DNA of 64,000 nt, taken from NCBI GenBank assembly GCA_937960785.1, contig CALGOZ010000128.1, forward strand, positions 15,141 to 79,140, given 5' to 3'. The notes under the pieces are model-generated. The model ran no database searches. It was not told the DNA's origin and saw only the letters and a program-made list of their open reading frames with translations. Below, one piece after another: positions 29,750 through 39,075 of the stretch. Within the stretch, counting starts at the first letter, position 1, and the number at the start of each line of letters is the position of its first letter. The stretch is from an uncultured Pseudogracilibacillus sp. GTDB taxonomy: Bacteria; Bacillota; Bacilli; Bacillales; Amphibacillaceae. A program made the translations under genes and the position numbers.

Positions 29750-29815
29750 CTCCTTATACATTAGTTTCCCTATTTTCGCATATTGATAGATAAGACAAAC
29801 TAAACGTATAAGGAG
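29750..29815 (+). promoter_or_regulatory. Inverted repeat sequestering the spoVD Shine-Dalgarno
   Basis: CTCCTTATACATTAGTTT (29750-29767) is nearly complementary to 29797-29815, whose last six bases AAGGAG are the spoVD ribosome site. About 17 pairs with a one-base bulge and a 29-nt loop. If the transcript begins upstream of 29750, the site would be masked. Pairing is seen; regulation is inferred. Confidence 0.5.
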
Positions 29816-29824
29816 TAATGAGAG

Positions 29825-31750
29825 ATGAGACGAGTTTCCAATACGACAGTAAAATTACGGATTCGTATCCTTTTTCTTCTGTCTACAGCAATCATACTTG
29901 TAATGCTTGTACGCCTTGGGTATGTACAATTTGTCTTAAGTGAAGAAATTACAGAAAGAGCTGTTGAATCTTGGTTGCGTGATATTTCGTTTCAACCGGA
30001 CCGTGGCCACATATTAGATGCAAAGGGTAGAGAGCTTGCAACGAATGTATCAGCAACTTCCGTAATTCTCGTCCCGCATCAAATAAAAGATAAGGAGAAA
30101 ACAGTTACTCATTTAGCTAATGTTTTAAATTTAGACAGAAAGAAAGCCCAAGAATATGTACATAAGCGCGCCTCAAGCGTACGCCTTCATCCTGAAGGAC
30201 GGAAAATTACTCAAGAACAAGAAGAAGCGCTCAAACAATTACAGTTAGAAGGGGTATACTTAGCTAAAGATTCAAAACGTTACTATCCTCACGAAAAACA
30301 TTTAGCTCATGTACTTGGATTTACGGGTATTGATAATCAAGGACTAACCGGGTTAGAATCTGTCTATGACGAAAAATTACAAGGGAAGAGTGGTAGTTTT
30401 TCCTATTTCTCCGATGCCAAAGGTGGAAAAATACCTCATTTAGAAAATGTCTATAAACCACCGGAGGATGGGCTTCATTTAAAGACGACAATCGATTTAG
30501 ACATACAGACGATTGTCGAACGGGAACTCGATCTAGCTGAATTAAAGTATAATCCAGATGGAGCAATCGCCTTGGTTGTTGACCCGAAGGACGGTGGTGT
30601 ATTAGCAATGGCGACTCGACCGAACTTTCACCCAGCCAATTACCGTAATGTTCCGGAGTCTGTATATAATCGAAATTTACCCATATGGAGTACTTTTGAA
30701 CCAGGTTCGACTTTTAAAATAATCACACTTGCGGCAGCTTTAGAGGAAAATGAAGTCGATTTAACGAAGGATCAATTTTTTGATAAAGGGTATACGATGG
30801 TAGGAGGGGCTCGTTTACGTTGTTGGAAAAAAGGGGGCCATGGAAGCCAATCGATGTTAGAAGTGGTAGAGAATTCATGTAACCCAGGTTTCGTCCACCT
30901 AGGTAATTTACTAGGAGAAAAACGACTATTTTCATATATTCATCAATTTGGTTTTGGAACACGTACAGGAATAGACTTAGAAGGTGAAGGAACAGGAATT
31001 TTATTTTCACCAGAACATGTAGGACCGGTCGAGCTTGCAACAACCTCTTTCGGTCAAGGGGTATCGGTTACACCAATTCAACAGGTGATGGCCGTAGCTG
31101 CATCAATCAATGGTGGGTATTTGTACGAACCGTATATCGCAAAAGAATGGATTGATCCTAAAACGAAAGAAGTAATTGAACGCAAAGAGCCGAAAGTGAA
31201 ACGTCGAGTCATATCTGAAAAGACTTCAAAACTCGTCCGTGAAACGCTAGAAAGCGTCGTGGCAAAAGGTACTGGACGTCCGGCTTATATCGAAGGCTAT
31301 CGTGTAGGTGGAAAAACGGGAACAGCTCAAAAAGTAGGTCCAGATGGAAGATATATGGCAAATAACCATATCGTATCCTTTATTGGCTTTGCACCAGCTG
31401 ATGATCCGGAGTTAGTCGTCTTTGTGGCGATTGACAACCCAAAAAATACAATCCAATTCGGTGGAGTCGTTGCTGCTCCAATTGTGAAAAATATAATTGA
31501 TGATAGTTTACGCAATCGTAATATACCTTTACGTCAAGATGGTTTAGAAAAATCTTATGTTTGGCCAGAACAACCTCTCGTTAAAGTCCCAAATTTAATC
31601 GGGCAACATAAAAATGATTTACTGCAAGATTTATCGATGTTTCAAGTGGAAATTCATGGAGAAGGTGATACGGTAATTGATCAGTCTCCGGAGCCAGGGA
31701 CAGCGATTGAAGAGAATGGAACAATTCGTATATACGTTGGCAAAAAGTAG
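29825..31750 (+). CDS. spoVD: Sporulation-specific penicillin-binding protein SpoVD
   Basis: A class B PBP needed for spore cortex peptidoglycan, working with SpoVE. The 641 residues have a membrane anchor (about 12-32), a dimerisation domain, a transpeptidase domain with STFK (near 297), SCN (near 351) and KTGTAQ (near 497), and one C-terminal PASTA domain (about 585-640). Two Cys residues 19 apart (RCWKKGG and ENSCN) correspond to the redox pair that StoA reduces in B. subtilis. Its ribosome site AAGGAG is 9 nt before the ATG and lies in a hairpin arm. Confidence 0.93.
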   Translation: MRRVSNTTVKLRIRILFLLSTAIILVMLVRLGYVQFVLSEEITERAVESWLRDISFQPDRGHILDAKGRELATNVSATSVILVPHQIKDKEKTVTHLANVLNLDRKKAQEYVHKRASSVRLHPEGRKITQEQEEALKQLQLEGVYLAKDSKRYYPHEKHLAHVLGFTGIDNQGLTGLESVYDEKLQGKSGSFSYFSDAKGGKIPHLENVYKPPEDGLHLKTTIDLDIQTIVERELDLAELKYNPDGAIALVVDPKDGGVLAMATRPNFHPANYRNVPESVYNRNLPIWSTFEPGSTFKIITLAAALEENEVDLTKDQFFDKGYTMVGGARLRCWKKGGHGSQSMLEVVENSCNPGFVHLGNLLGEKRLFSYIHQFGFGTRTGIDLEGEGTGILFSPEHVGPVELATTSFGQGVSVTPIQQVMAVAASINGGYLYEPYIAKEWIDPKTKEVIERKEPKVKRRVISEKTSKLVRETLESVVAKGTGRPAYIEGYRVGGKTGTAQKVGPDGRYMANNHIVSFIGFAPADDPELVVFVAIDNPKNTIQFGGVVAAPIVKNIIDDSLRNRNIPLRQDGLEKSYVWPEQPLVKVPNLIGQHKNDLLQDLSMFQVEIHGEGDTVIDQSPEPGTAIEENGTIRIYVGKK

Positions 31751-31854
31751 TTCTAAACTATTGAAATAATAATCGTGAAAACTATAACTTTCTGTTATAA
31801 TTAATATGCTACAAAATTAATTTTTACCGAAGGATATAAAGGAGCTATTTTCCA

Positions 31855-33324
31855 ATGCAAGTGAAAGAATTATTGTCGATTTTACCAATCTATGAAACAG
31901 TTAATATAAACAAAGAAGAGAAAATAAATAAAATTGAGATGGACTCTCGTAAAGTAAGCGAAGGGGATATGTTCGTCTGCATTAAAGGCTTTACTGTCGA
32001 TGGGCATGACTTTGCGGAAAAAGCGCTCGAACAAGGTGCATCATTAATCGTTAGTGAACGTAAATTAGCTATTGATGATGCACCGCTTGTTGTCGTACCG
32101 AATACGACAAGAGCCTTGGCACTTCTTGCGAATAAATTTTATCAATTTCCTTCGCAAAAGCTTTCCCTCGTCGGAATTACTGGAACGAACGGTAAAACGA
32201 CGACAACTTATTTACTAGAGACGATTTTTCAAGAAGCAAAACAAAAAACTGCTGTCATTGGGACAATTCAATTGAAAATAGGTAACGAATCTCGTCCATT
32301 GTTAAATACTACTCCGGATTCATTAACGTTACAAACTTACTTTGCAGAAATGGTTGAACGAAACGTCGATATCGCTTTTATGGAAGTGTCCTCCCACGCT
32401 TTAGACCTTGGGAGAGTATATGGAACAGATTATGATATTGCATTATTTACAAATTTATCGCAGGACCATTTGGATTACCATGAGACGATGGAACAATATT
32501 TACATGCGAAATCAAAGTTATTTTCTGGATTAGGTAACGGATATAATGAAAAAAGAAAAGTCGCTATTGTAAATGAGGATGATCCTCATAGCGAATATAT
32601 AAAACAACAAACAATGCAACCAGTCATCACATACGGTATAAAGAAGAAAGCCGATATTCAGGCGATAGATATCGAGACTCATTTAATGGGCACATCCTTT
32701 ACCGTGCAAACTCCAAACGGGTCGATCCGAATAGATAGTAACCTAAACGGAATTTTTAACGTATATAATATGTTAGCAGCAATTGCAGTAGCTTTTATTG
32801 AAGGGATTTCTTTGTCAATCATAAAAGAGGCTTTAGAAAAAATGTCTGGTGTCGACGGACGTTTTGAACGGGTTGATATCGGTCAGCCTTATGCAGTAAT
32901 TGTCGATTATGCACATACACCAGATTCTTTAGAAAATGTTCTTAAAACAATCCAACAGTTTGCTGAAGAAGAAGTATATGTCGTTGTCGGAAGTGGTGGT
33001 GATCGTGACAGAACGAAACGACCGTTAATGGCTGAGGCTGCTTTACGTTATAGTGACTATGCAATTTTTACATCAGATAATCCGCGAACGGAAGATCCTC
33101 AAGCTATATTACAAGATATGACCGCTTCTTTGACAGAGGAACATTATGAAGTTATTGAAAGTCGTAAAGAAGCAATAGGTCGAGCCATTGAACTAGCAAA
33201 ACCGGGAGATGTCGTTTTAATCGCTGGTAAAGGTCATGAGACGTATCAAGAAATTAACGGGGTTCGTTATGATTTTGATGATCGCCTCGTTGCAAAAGAA
33301 GCAATCGAGAAGAAGGGGATTTAA
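31855..33324 (+). CDS. murE: UDP-MurNAc-L-Ala-D-Glu:meso-diaminopimelate ligase
   Basis: ATP-dependent addition of the third peptide residue to the peptidoglycan precursor. The 489 residues have an N-terminal UDP-binding domain, the P-loop GITGTNGKTTTTYLLE (about 109-124), the carbamylated-Lys region, and TSDNPRTEDP (about 403-412). The DNPR motif marks meso-DAP specificity, so the wall is predicted to be of the DAP type. The ATG follows AAAGGAG. Confidence 0.96.
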   Translation: MQVKELLSILPIYETVNINKEEKINKIEMDSRKVSEGDMFVCIKGFTVDGHDFAEKALEQGASLIVSERKLAIDDAPLVVVPNTTRALALLANKFYQFPSQKLSLVGITGTNGKTTTTYLLETIFQEAKQKTAVIGTIQLKIGNESRPLLNTTPDSLTLQTYFAEMVERNVDIAFMEVSSHALDLGRVYGTDYDIALFTNLSQDHLDYHETMEQYLHAKSKLFSGLGNGYNEKRKVAIVNEDDPHSEYIKQQTMQPVITYGIKKKADIQAIDIETHLMGTSFTVQTPNGSIRIDSNLNGIFNVYNMLAAIAVAFIEGISLSIIKEALEKMSGVDGRFERVDIGQPYAVIVDYAHTPDSLENVLKTIQQFAEEEVYVVVGSGGDRDRTKRPLMAEAALRYSDYAIFTSDNPRTEDPQAILQDMTASLTEEHYEVIESRKEAIGRAIELAKPGDVVLIAGKGHETYQEINGVRYDFDDRLVAKEAIEKKGI

Positions 33325-33329
33325 GTAAG

Positions 33330-34694
33330 ATGTTATTTTCACTTGAACAGTTAATGAAATGGTTCCCTCATTACGATGGAACGAAAAAAGGTAAACAAAT
33401 CAAACACGTATCGAGCGACAGCCGTGTAGAAAAGGATGAATCTCTTTTTATTCCGATTGTCGGCGAACGTTTTGACGGTCATGATTTCATTGAAACGGCA
33501 ATTGAAAAAGGCGCGATTGCTACTCTTTGGAATCGTTCTTATCAAATTCCGAATCATTTGAAAGAAAAATGTCTTTTTTTTTATGTGGACGATACATTAG
33601 AAGCATTGCAAGAACTTGCTAAATATTATCGCGAAACAATTGACCCTATCGTCGTTGGAATTACTGGTTCGAACGGTAAGACGACGACGAAAGATCTCGT
33701 CGCATCAGTGCTAAATAGTACGTATCGTACGCATAAAACGGAAGGTAATTTTAATAATGATATCGGGCTACCTTTAACGATTTTGTCAATGCCAAATGAT
33801 ACAGAAGTACTTGTTTTAGAAATGGGTATGAATAATTTTCATGAAATCGAACGCCTCGCTCGTATCGCAAGGCCAGATTATGCAATTATAACGAATATAG
33901 GTGAATCCCATATTGAATATCTCGGTTCACGGGAAGGAATTGCAAAAGCAAAGTTAGAAATCGTAAAGGGCTTAAAAAAAGCTGGCACACTAATTGTGGA
34001 TGGAGATGAAGCATTACTTCAGTCGTTATCGATTCCACAACGAATAATAGGTTGTAGCTTTAAAGAAAAAAATAGAGCAAATATCAAGCGAATTTCAAAT
34101 ATAAACGTCACATTACAAGAAACGACATTTCGCTATGATGGAATGACGTACAAAATTCCACTTACGGGAGTGCATCATGCAAAAAATGCAGCCTATGCAA
34201 TTGAAGTAGCTAAATTATTAAAAGTAAAAGACCAGAAGATAAGCAATAGTCTTAAGCAAAGTGAACCAACTGGGATGCGTTTTGAACAGATTGAAACGTC
34301 TTCTGGTGCAATAATTATTAATGATGCGTATAATGCATCAGCAACATCGATGATTGGTGCAATTGAAATAGTTAAACAGATGAATTCCTTTAACCGGCGT
34401 ATCGTCGTATTAGGAGATGTGTTAGAATTAGGAGAATATACAGAACGTTTTCACCGTCAAATTGGTGAGGCTATCTCCTCTCCAATTGATTATGTCTTTA
34501 CCTTTGGTGAAGCTGCTAGATATATTTACGAAACAGCACAAAACGCTAACAACGTCATTTGTGAACATTTTACCAATCGAAACCAATTAATTAATACATT
34601 GAGACCTTTAATGAAGAAAGGAACGATTGCGTTATTTAAAGCTTCTCGAGGAATGGCTTTTGAAACGTTAATCGAACCGTTAGTGACAGAATAA
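33330..34694 (+). CDS. murF: UDP-MurNAc-tripeptide:D-Ala-D-Ala ligase
   Basis: Adds the D-Ala-D-Ala dipeptide to give UDP-MurNAc-pentapeptide. The 454 residues contain the Mur ligase P-loop [17 protein letters not shown] (about 109-125), TEGNFNNDIGLPLT (about 133-146), LEMGMN (about 161) and the C-terminal INDAYNASATSM (about 330) typical of MurF. It starts 5 nt after murE. In B. subtilis murF is located away from this cluster, so its presence here is a difference in gene order. Confidence 0.95.
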   Translation: MLFSLEQLMKWFPHYDGTKKGKQIKHVSSDSRVEKDESLFIPIVGERFDGHDFIETAIEKGAIATLWNRSYQIPNHLKEKCLFFYVDDTLEALQELAKYYRETIDPIVVGITGSNGKTTTKDLVASVLNSTYRTHKTEGNFNNDIGLPLTILSMPNDTEVLVLEMGMNNFHEIERLARIARPDYAIITNIGESHIEYLGSREGIAKAKLEIVKGLKKAGTLIVDGDEALLQSLSIPQRIIGCSFKEKNRANIKRISNINVTLQETTFRYDGMTYKIPLTGVHHAKNAAYAIEVAKLLKVKDQKISNSLKQSEPTGMRFEQIETSSGAIIINDAYNASATSMIGAIEIVKQMNSFNRRIVVLGDVLELGEYTERFHRQIGEAISSPIDYVFTFGEAARYIYETAQNANNVICEHFTNRNQLINTLRPLMKKGTIALFKASRGMAFETLIEPLVTE

Positions 34695-34710
34695 ATAGGG
34701 GGAAGGAAAC

Positions 34711-35700
34711 GTGAGCCAATATATCGTATTAATGACTTTAGCGATTAGCTTTTTAATTACTGTTCTTATCAGTCCGATCGTCATTCCTTTCCTAAAGCGA
34801 TTGAAGTTTGGACAGAGTATTCGGGAAGAGGGCCCAAAATCCCATTATAAAAAATCAGGCACCCCAACGATGGGGGGGATTGTCATTGTACTTAGTATCG
34901 TCGTTACAAGCTTTATAATCATGTATAAATTTTTCCCAGCGGAAATTAGTTACCAATTTTCGCTTTTACTTTTTGCCCTTGTCGGTTATGGACTTATCGG
35001 ATTTTTAGATGATTTTATAAAAATCGCTTTGAAACGAAATCTAGGTTTAACTTCTAAACAAAAACTAGTAGGCCAAATTGTTGTAGCAGTTATTTTCTAT
35101 GTTTTATTACATGTAAATAATTTTCCAACGACTGTTAGTCTCCCTGGAACAACAATTGAATGGGAGCTTGGCTTTTTATATCCTTTTCTTATTATTTTTA
35201 TGATGGTCGGTTCATCGAATGCGGTAAATTTAACCGACGGACTCGATGGATTGTTAGCGGGAACGGCAGCTGTTGCTTTTGGTTCCTTTGCACTTTTAGC
35301 TGCGAATAGCTTCCCACATTTTAATACAGTGATGGTCTTTTCTTTAGCGGTCGTAGGAGCTTTATTAGGGTTCTTAGTTTTTAACGCTCATCCAGCAAAG
35401 GTATTTATGGGAGATACCGGGTCTCTTGCTTTAGGAGCCGCAATTGCATCGGTCGCGATTCTAATGAAGTTGGAAATACTGTTAGTTATTATTGGTGGTG
35501 TTTTTGTTATTGAAACTTTATCCGTCATTATTCAAGTTATTTCTTTTAAATTAACGGGAAAGCGTGTCTTTAAAATGAGTCCATTACACCACCATTACGA
35601 ATTAAAAGGTTGGTCAGAATGGCGTGTTGTTACGACGTTTTGGATTGTAGGTATTATATTTGCAATAATAGGAATTTATATCGAGGTGGCATTAACTTGA
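34711..35700 (+). CDS. mraY: Phospho-MurNAc-pentapeptide translocase
   Basis: Transfers phospho-MurNAc-pentapeptide to undecaprenyl phosphate to form lipid I. A 329-residue membrane enzyme with ten helices and the family motifs TPTMGG (about 51), [13 protein letters not shown] GFLDDFIK (about 98), NLTDGLDGL (about 173), [11 protein letters not shown] (about 230) and [12 protein letters not shown] (about 290). It starts with GTG after GGGGGAAGG and overlaps murD by 4 nt. Confidence 0.97.
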   Translation: MSQYIVLMTLAISFLITVLISPIVIPFLKRLKFGQSIREEGPKSHYKKSGTPTMGGIVIVLSIVVTSFIIMYKFFPAEISYQFSLLLFALVGYGLIGFLDDFIKIALKRNLGLTSKQKLVGQIVVAVIFYVLLHVNNFPTTVSLPGTTIEWELGFLYPFLIIFMMVGSSNAVNLTDGLDGLLAGTAAVAFGSFALLAANSFPHFNTVMVFSLAVVGALLGFLVFNAHPAKVFMGDTGSLALGAAIASVAILMKLEILLVIIGGVFVIETLSVIIQVISFKLTGKRVFKMSPLHHHYELKGWSEWRVVTTFWIVGIIFAIIGIYIEVALT

Positions 35701-37052
35701 GAACTTTAAAAAACTTTCCTTACAAACATGCTCTTGTTTTAGGTTTGGCAAAAAGTGGAACGGCAGCAGCTATTTTATTAACTAAATCAAATATAAAGGT
35801 TCGTGTAAATGACCGAGATGCAAAGGATGACGATCAGGAGGTCCTTCGATTAAAAGATTTAGGTGTAGAAGTTATTACTGGTGCACATCCGGAATCGGTC
35901 TTAGACGATATCGATGTGATAGTAAAGAATCCAGGTATTCCTTATGACCATCCTTTACTCCGCTTAGCGGAAAAACGGAAAATTCCAACTTTTACTGAGA
36001 TTGAGCTTGCTTATAAAGTAGCTTTACCGAACGATTTAATCGGCATTACCGGCTCAAATGGTAAAACAACGACGACGATGTTAACTTATGAAATGTTAAA
36101 AGAAAGTAATCTACCGACGAAGCTGGCTGGAAATATTGGTGTCGTCGCCTCAGAAGTCGCTCAAACGTTACAAAACGAAGAGCGGCTTTTATTAGAATTA
36201 TCTTCTTTTCAACTTTTAGGTACTGAAAACTTTCGACCAAAGATTGCCTGCATTTTAAACTTATACGACGCTCACTTAGACTATCATAAAACTGTCACCC
36301 ATTATGAAGGGGCTAAAGCACAAATATTTAAAAATCAAACAGAAGAAGATTATCTTGTTTATAACGCTGACCAAGAAAAAGTTGTCCAATTAATTGAAGG
36401 TGCTAGGGCTAACCGAGTGCCATTTTCAAAAGAAAAGCAATTAAAAGAAACTGGTGCTTGGACTGATGGGGATTTTTTATATTTTAAAGAAGAACAAATA
36501 GTCGACTTAAATGAAGTCGCTCTCGTCGGGACACACAATATTGAAAATATGTTAGCGGCGATTGCCATTAGTAAAACGAATGGAGCGTCTACTACTCATA
36601 TTCGTTCAGTTCTAAAAAGATTTTCCGGGGTCGAACATCGACTTCAATTCGTTACAGAGTTAAATGGGAGAAAATTTTATAACGATTCAAAAGCAACGAA
36701 TATATTAGCAACGCAAATGGCATTACAATCTTTTTCAGAGCCGACGATATTATTAGCAGGCGGGCTTGATCGAGAGGAGGATTTTGAACGACTAATTCCT
36801 TATTTACATCATGTCAAAGGGATGGTCGTCTTCGGAGAAACGAAGGAAAAATTAGCAGCTGTTGCAAAAAAAGCAAAACTTACCGAGGTGCATATCGTAA
36901 ATGACGTAAAAGAGGCGACGAAAGTAGCTTATCATATTTCACAAAAAGGAGATACGATTTTACTTTCGCCTGCCTGTGCAAGTTGGGATCAATATAAAAC
37001 CTTTGAAGAAAGAGGGTACTTGTTTATCGATACAGTGCATACATTAGCATAG
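35697..37052 (+). CDS. murD: UDP-MurNAc-L-Ala:D-Glu ligase
   Basis: Adds D-glutamate to UDP-MurNAc-L-Ala. With the TTG start at 35697 (7 nt after GAGGTGG, overlapping the mraY stop) it has 451 residues, the same as B. subtilis MurD. Visible motifs are the N-terminal VLGLAKSG loop, the P-loop [14 protein letters not shown] (about 116-129), [13 protein letters not shown] (about 165), [10 protein letters not shown] (about 188) and DSKATN (about 319). A longer upstream reading frame lies wholly within mraY and was not used. Confidence 0.94.
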   Translation: MRTLKNFPYKHALVLGLAKSGTAAAILLTKSNIKVRVNDRDAKDDDQEVLRLKDLGVEVITGAHPESVLDDIDVIVKNPGIPYDHPLLRLAEKRKIPTFTEIELAYKVALPNDLIGITGSNGKTTTTMLTYEMLKESNLPTKLAGNIGVVASEVAQTLQNEERLLLELSSFQLLGTENFRPKIACILNLYDAHLDYHKTVTHYEGAKAQIFKNQTEEDYLVYNADQEKVVQLIEGARANRVPFSKEKQLKETGAWTDGDFLYFKEEQIVDLNEVALVGTHNIENMLAAIAISKTNGASTTHIRSVLKRFSGVEHRLQFVTELNGRKFYNDSKATNILATQMALQSFSEPTILLAGGLDREEDFERLIPYLHHVKGMVVFGETKEKLAAVAKKAKLTEVHIVNDVKEATKVAYHISQKGDTILLSPACASWDQYKTFEERGYLFIDTVHTLA

Positions 37053-37067
37053 GGAGATAAGGCTAAT

Positions 37068-37088
37068 ATGCACTTTTCTCCATTTTAG
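37068..37088 (+). CDS. Candidate six-codon leader ORF before spoVE
   Basis: ATG at 37068 preceded by AAGG (37059-37062) and AGGGAG (37051-37056) encodes MHFSPF followed by TAG. Its last codons lie in the 5' arm and loop of the hairpin that contains the spoVE ribosome site, so a ribosome here would open that hairpin. Very short and unproven; conservation would decide. Confidence 0.25.
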   Translation: MHFSPF

Positions 37089-37094
37089 ATGGAG
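37078..37094 (+). promoter_or_regulatory. Hairpin masking the spoVE ribosome-binding site
   Basis: CTCCAT (37078-37083) and ATGGAG (37089-37094) form a perfect 6-bp stem with a 5-nt loop, extendable by two T-G pairs into the GGAGGG ribosome site of spoVE. Confidence 0.4.
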
Positions 37095-37102
37095 GGATAA
37101 AT

Positions 37103-38209
37103 ATGATTCGTTCTATACAACGTCGTTGGCCAAAAATTTCGCTCGCAATACTCGTTATTGTTCTTTTAGCGATTGGTATGATGTTCGTCTATAGTTCTTC
37201 GTACATATGGGCTGAGTTTAAGTATGGGGATCGTTTTTACTTTTTAAAACGACAATTGCTATTTGCTTCCCTCGGACTTGTTGTTATGGGAATTGTTACT
37301 TTTATTCCTTATGAACAAATTCGTCGCTATGTGAAGGTTATTTTACTTTTTTGTATCGGTTTATTAGTCCTTGTCCTTATTCCTGGTATCGGTATGTCAC
37401 GAGGTGGAGCTCAAAGTTGGATTGGTGTTGGTGCCTTTAGCATTCAGCCGGCTGAATTTATTAAATTAGGGTTAATTTTATACTTAGCTGATTATTTGGC
37501 GAAGAATAAAAGAACAATGACGACGTTTTGGCGCGGTTTTTTACGTCCCCTTTTACTTGTTATTTTCTGCTTTGGTTTAATTATGTTACAGCCTGATTTA
37601 GGAACAGGAGTCGTCCTCGTTTTAACTTGTGTAGCGATGATTTTTATCGCTGGTGCAAAACTTAGGTATTTCGTTTACTTAGGATTGATTGGAGTCGTAA
37701 GTTTTGCCTTCTTGATTTTGTCGGCACCCTATCGAATTAGTCGGATTACTTCCTTTTTAAATCCATGGGATGACCCTCTAGGGGATGGCTTTCAAATGAT
37801 TCAATCGTTATACGCAATAGGGCCAGGAAAATTGCTGGGAGTAGGTTTCGGTAAAAGTTTGCAAAAATACTTTTATTTACCAGAGCCTCAAACGGATTTT
37901 ATCTTTGCTATTGTGGCAGAGGAATTAGGTTTTATAGGTGGTGCTTTAGTTATATTATTGTTTTATATTCTCTTTCGTCAAGGTTTGCAAACTGCTTATC
38001 GAAGTGTTGATTCCTTTGCTCGCTATACAGCGATTGGTATTATCGTGATGCTTACAATCCAATTTATGATCAATATTAGTGTAGTCATCGGTTTAATTCC
38101 AATCACTGGTATAACTTTACCGTTTTTAAGTTACGGTGGGTCTTCATTAACATTAACATTGGCATCAGTTGGAATTTTATTAAACATAAGTATCTATGAA
38201 AAGGAATAA
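37103..38209 (+). CDS. spoVE: SEDS-family protein SpoVE (spore cortex)
   Basis: A 368-residue SEDS glycosyltransferase paralogous to FtsW, with about ten helices and the motifs GAQSWIGVG (about 100), QPAEFIKLG (about 113), LQPDLGTG (about 155) and FGKSLQKYFYLPEPQTDFIFAIVAEELG (about 247-274). In B. subtilis SpoVE works with SpoVD to build cortex peptidoglycan. The assignment as SpoVE rather than FtsW rests on its place after murD and on the second copy next to pycA. The ATG follows GGAGGGATAA. Confidence 0.88.
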   Translation: MIRSIQRRWPKISLAILVIVLLAIGMMFVYSSSYIWAEFKYGDRFYFLKRQLLFASLGLVVMGIVTFIPYEQIRRYVKVILLFCIGLLVLVLIPGIGMSRGGAQSWIGVGAFSIQPAEFIKLGLILYLADYLAKNKRTMTTFWRGFLRPLLLVIFCFGLIMLQPDLGTGVVLVLTCVAMIFIAGAKLRYFVYLGLIGVVSFAFLILSAPYRISRITSFLNPWDDPLGDGFQMIQSLYAIGPGKLLGVGFGKSLQKYFYLPEPQTDFIFAIVAEELGFIGGALVILLFYILFRQGLQTAYRSVDSFARYTAIGIIVMLTIQFMINISVVIGLIPITGITLPFLSYGGSSLTLTLASVGILLNISIYEKE

Positions 38210-38302
38210 AAAATTCGTTAAATTTCAATAACTATTAGAAGTTTGGCATCATTGTATGTTATAATTTTACTTAAGATATTTTTAGATGAAGAGGGAATGA
38301 CG

Positions 38303-39046
38303 ATGGAAGAAGAAAAGATCATTTCAATTGAAGAACGAATACCAAAGTTAAAAGAAAAACGAAGAAAAAAAGCAAACCGAACCTTGCTTTTCTATTTAAC
38401 TTTATTTTTTCTTCTCATCGCAATCATCGTCTATTTACAATCACCTTTTAGTAACGTCGCCTATGTCGCTGTAGAAGGAAATAATGTGATTACCGATGAA
38501 CAAGTAATAGCATACAGTGAATTGGAACTCGATCAAAATATTTGGCGAATGAATAAAAAGTTAGTAGAAGAAAAGATTAAAGAACATCCAATTGTTAAGG
38601 ATGTGAAAGCTGAACGAAAACTTCCACAAACCGTACGAATAACAGTTTCTGAAAAAAGAATCGTCGGTTATATAAAAGAAAAAGATTATTATTTACCAAT
38701 TGTAAATGATGGAGTAATTATTACAAACACTGAAATTGCAAAACCTGGAAGCGCTCCATTATTTGTTAATTTCACCGACGAGTTATATTTACAACGCTTT
38801 GTAGAAGAACTTAATCAATTACCGACCCATATTCTAAAGATGATTTCTGAAGTTCATTGGAAACCGACTGAACACAATAAATATAGTATTGTGCTTTATA
38901 TGAATGATGGATTTATCGTCAATGCAACAATTCGTGATTTTGCAAATAAAATGAACACATATCCTTCGATTGTTGCTCAATTAGATACAGAAGAAAAAGG
39001 GATTATTCATATGGACGTCGGAGTGTATGTAGAAACGTTCAAATAG
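38303..39046 (+). CDS. divIB: Cell division protein DivIB (FtsQ family)
   Basis: A 247-residue bitopic protein: basic cytoplasmic N terminus (about 1-30), one membrane helix (about 31-50), a POTRA domain (about 55-125, VAYVAVEGNNVIT) and a beta domain (about 130-230). Part of the DivIB-DivIC-FtsL complex. The ATG at 38303 is 7 nt after GAGGG; ATG 38297 and the earlier GTG are less well placed. murG and murB, which precede divIB in B. subtilis, are not present. Confidence 0.88.
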   Translation: MEEEKIISIEERIPKLKEKRRKKANRTLLFYLTLFFLLIAIIVYLQSPFSNVAYVAVEGNNVITDEQVIAYSELELDQNIWRMNKKLVEEKIKEHPIVKDVKAERKLPQTVRITVSEKRIVGYIKEKDYYLPIVNDGVIITNTEIAKPGSAPLFVNFTDELYLQRFVEELNQLPTHILKMISEVHWKPTEHNKYSIVLYMNDGFIVNATIRDFANKMNTYPSIVAQLDTEEKGIIHMDVGVYVETFK

Positions 39047-39075
39047 TTAGAGAGAAGCTCGTGGAGGTGCCCTAA

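Noticed and set aside
35610..35696. Longer N-terminal extension of MurD
   Set aside because: The extension is read out of frame within the conserved end of mraY; the TTG at 35697 has a proper ribosome site and gives the family length.
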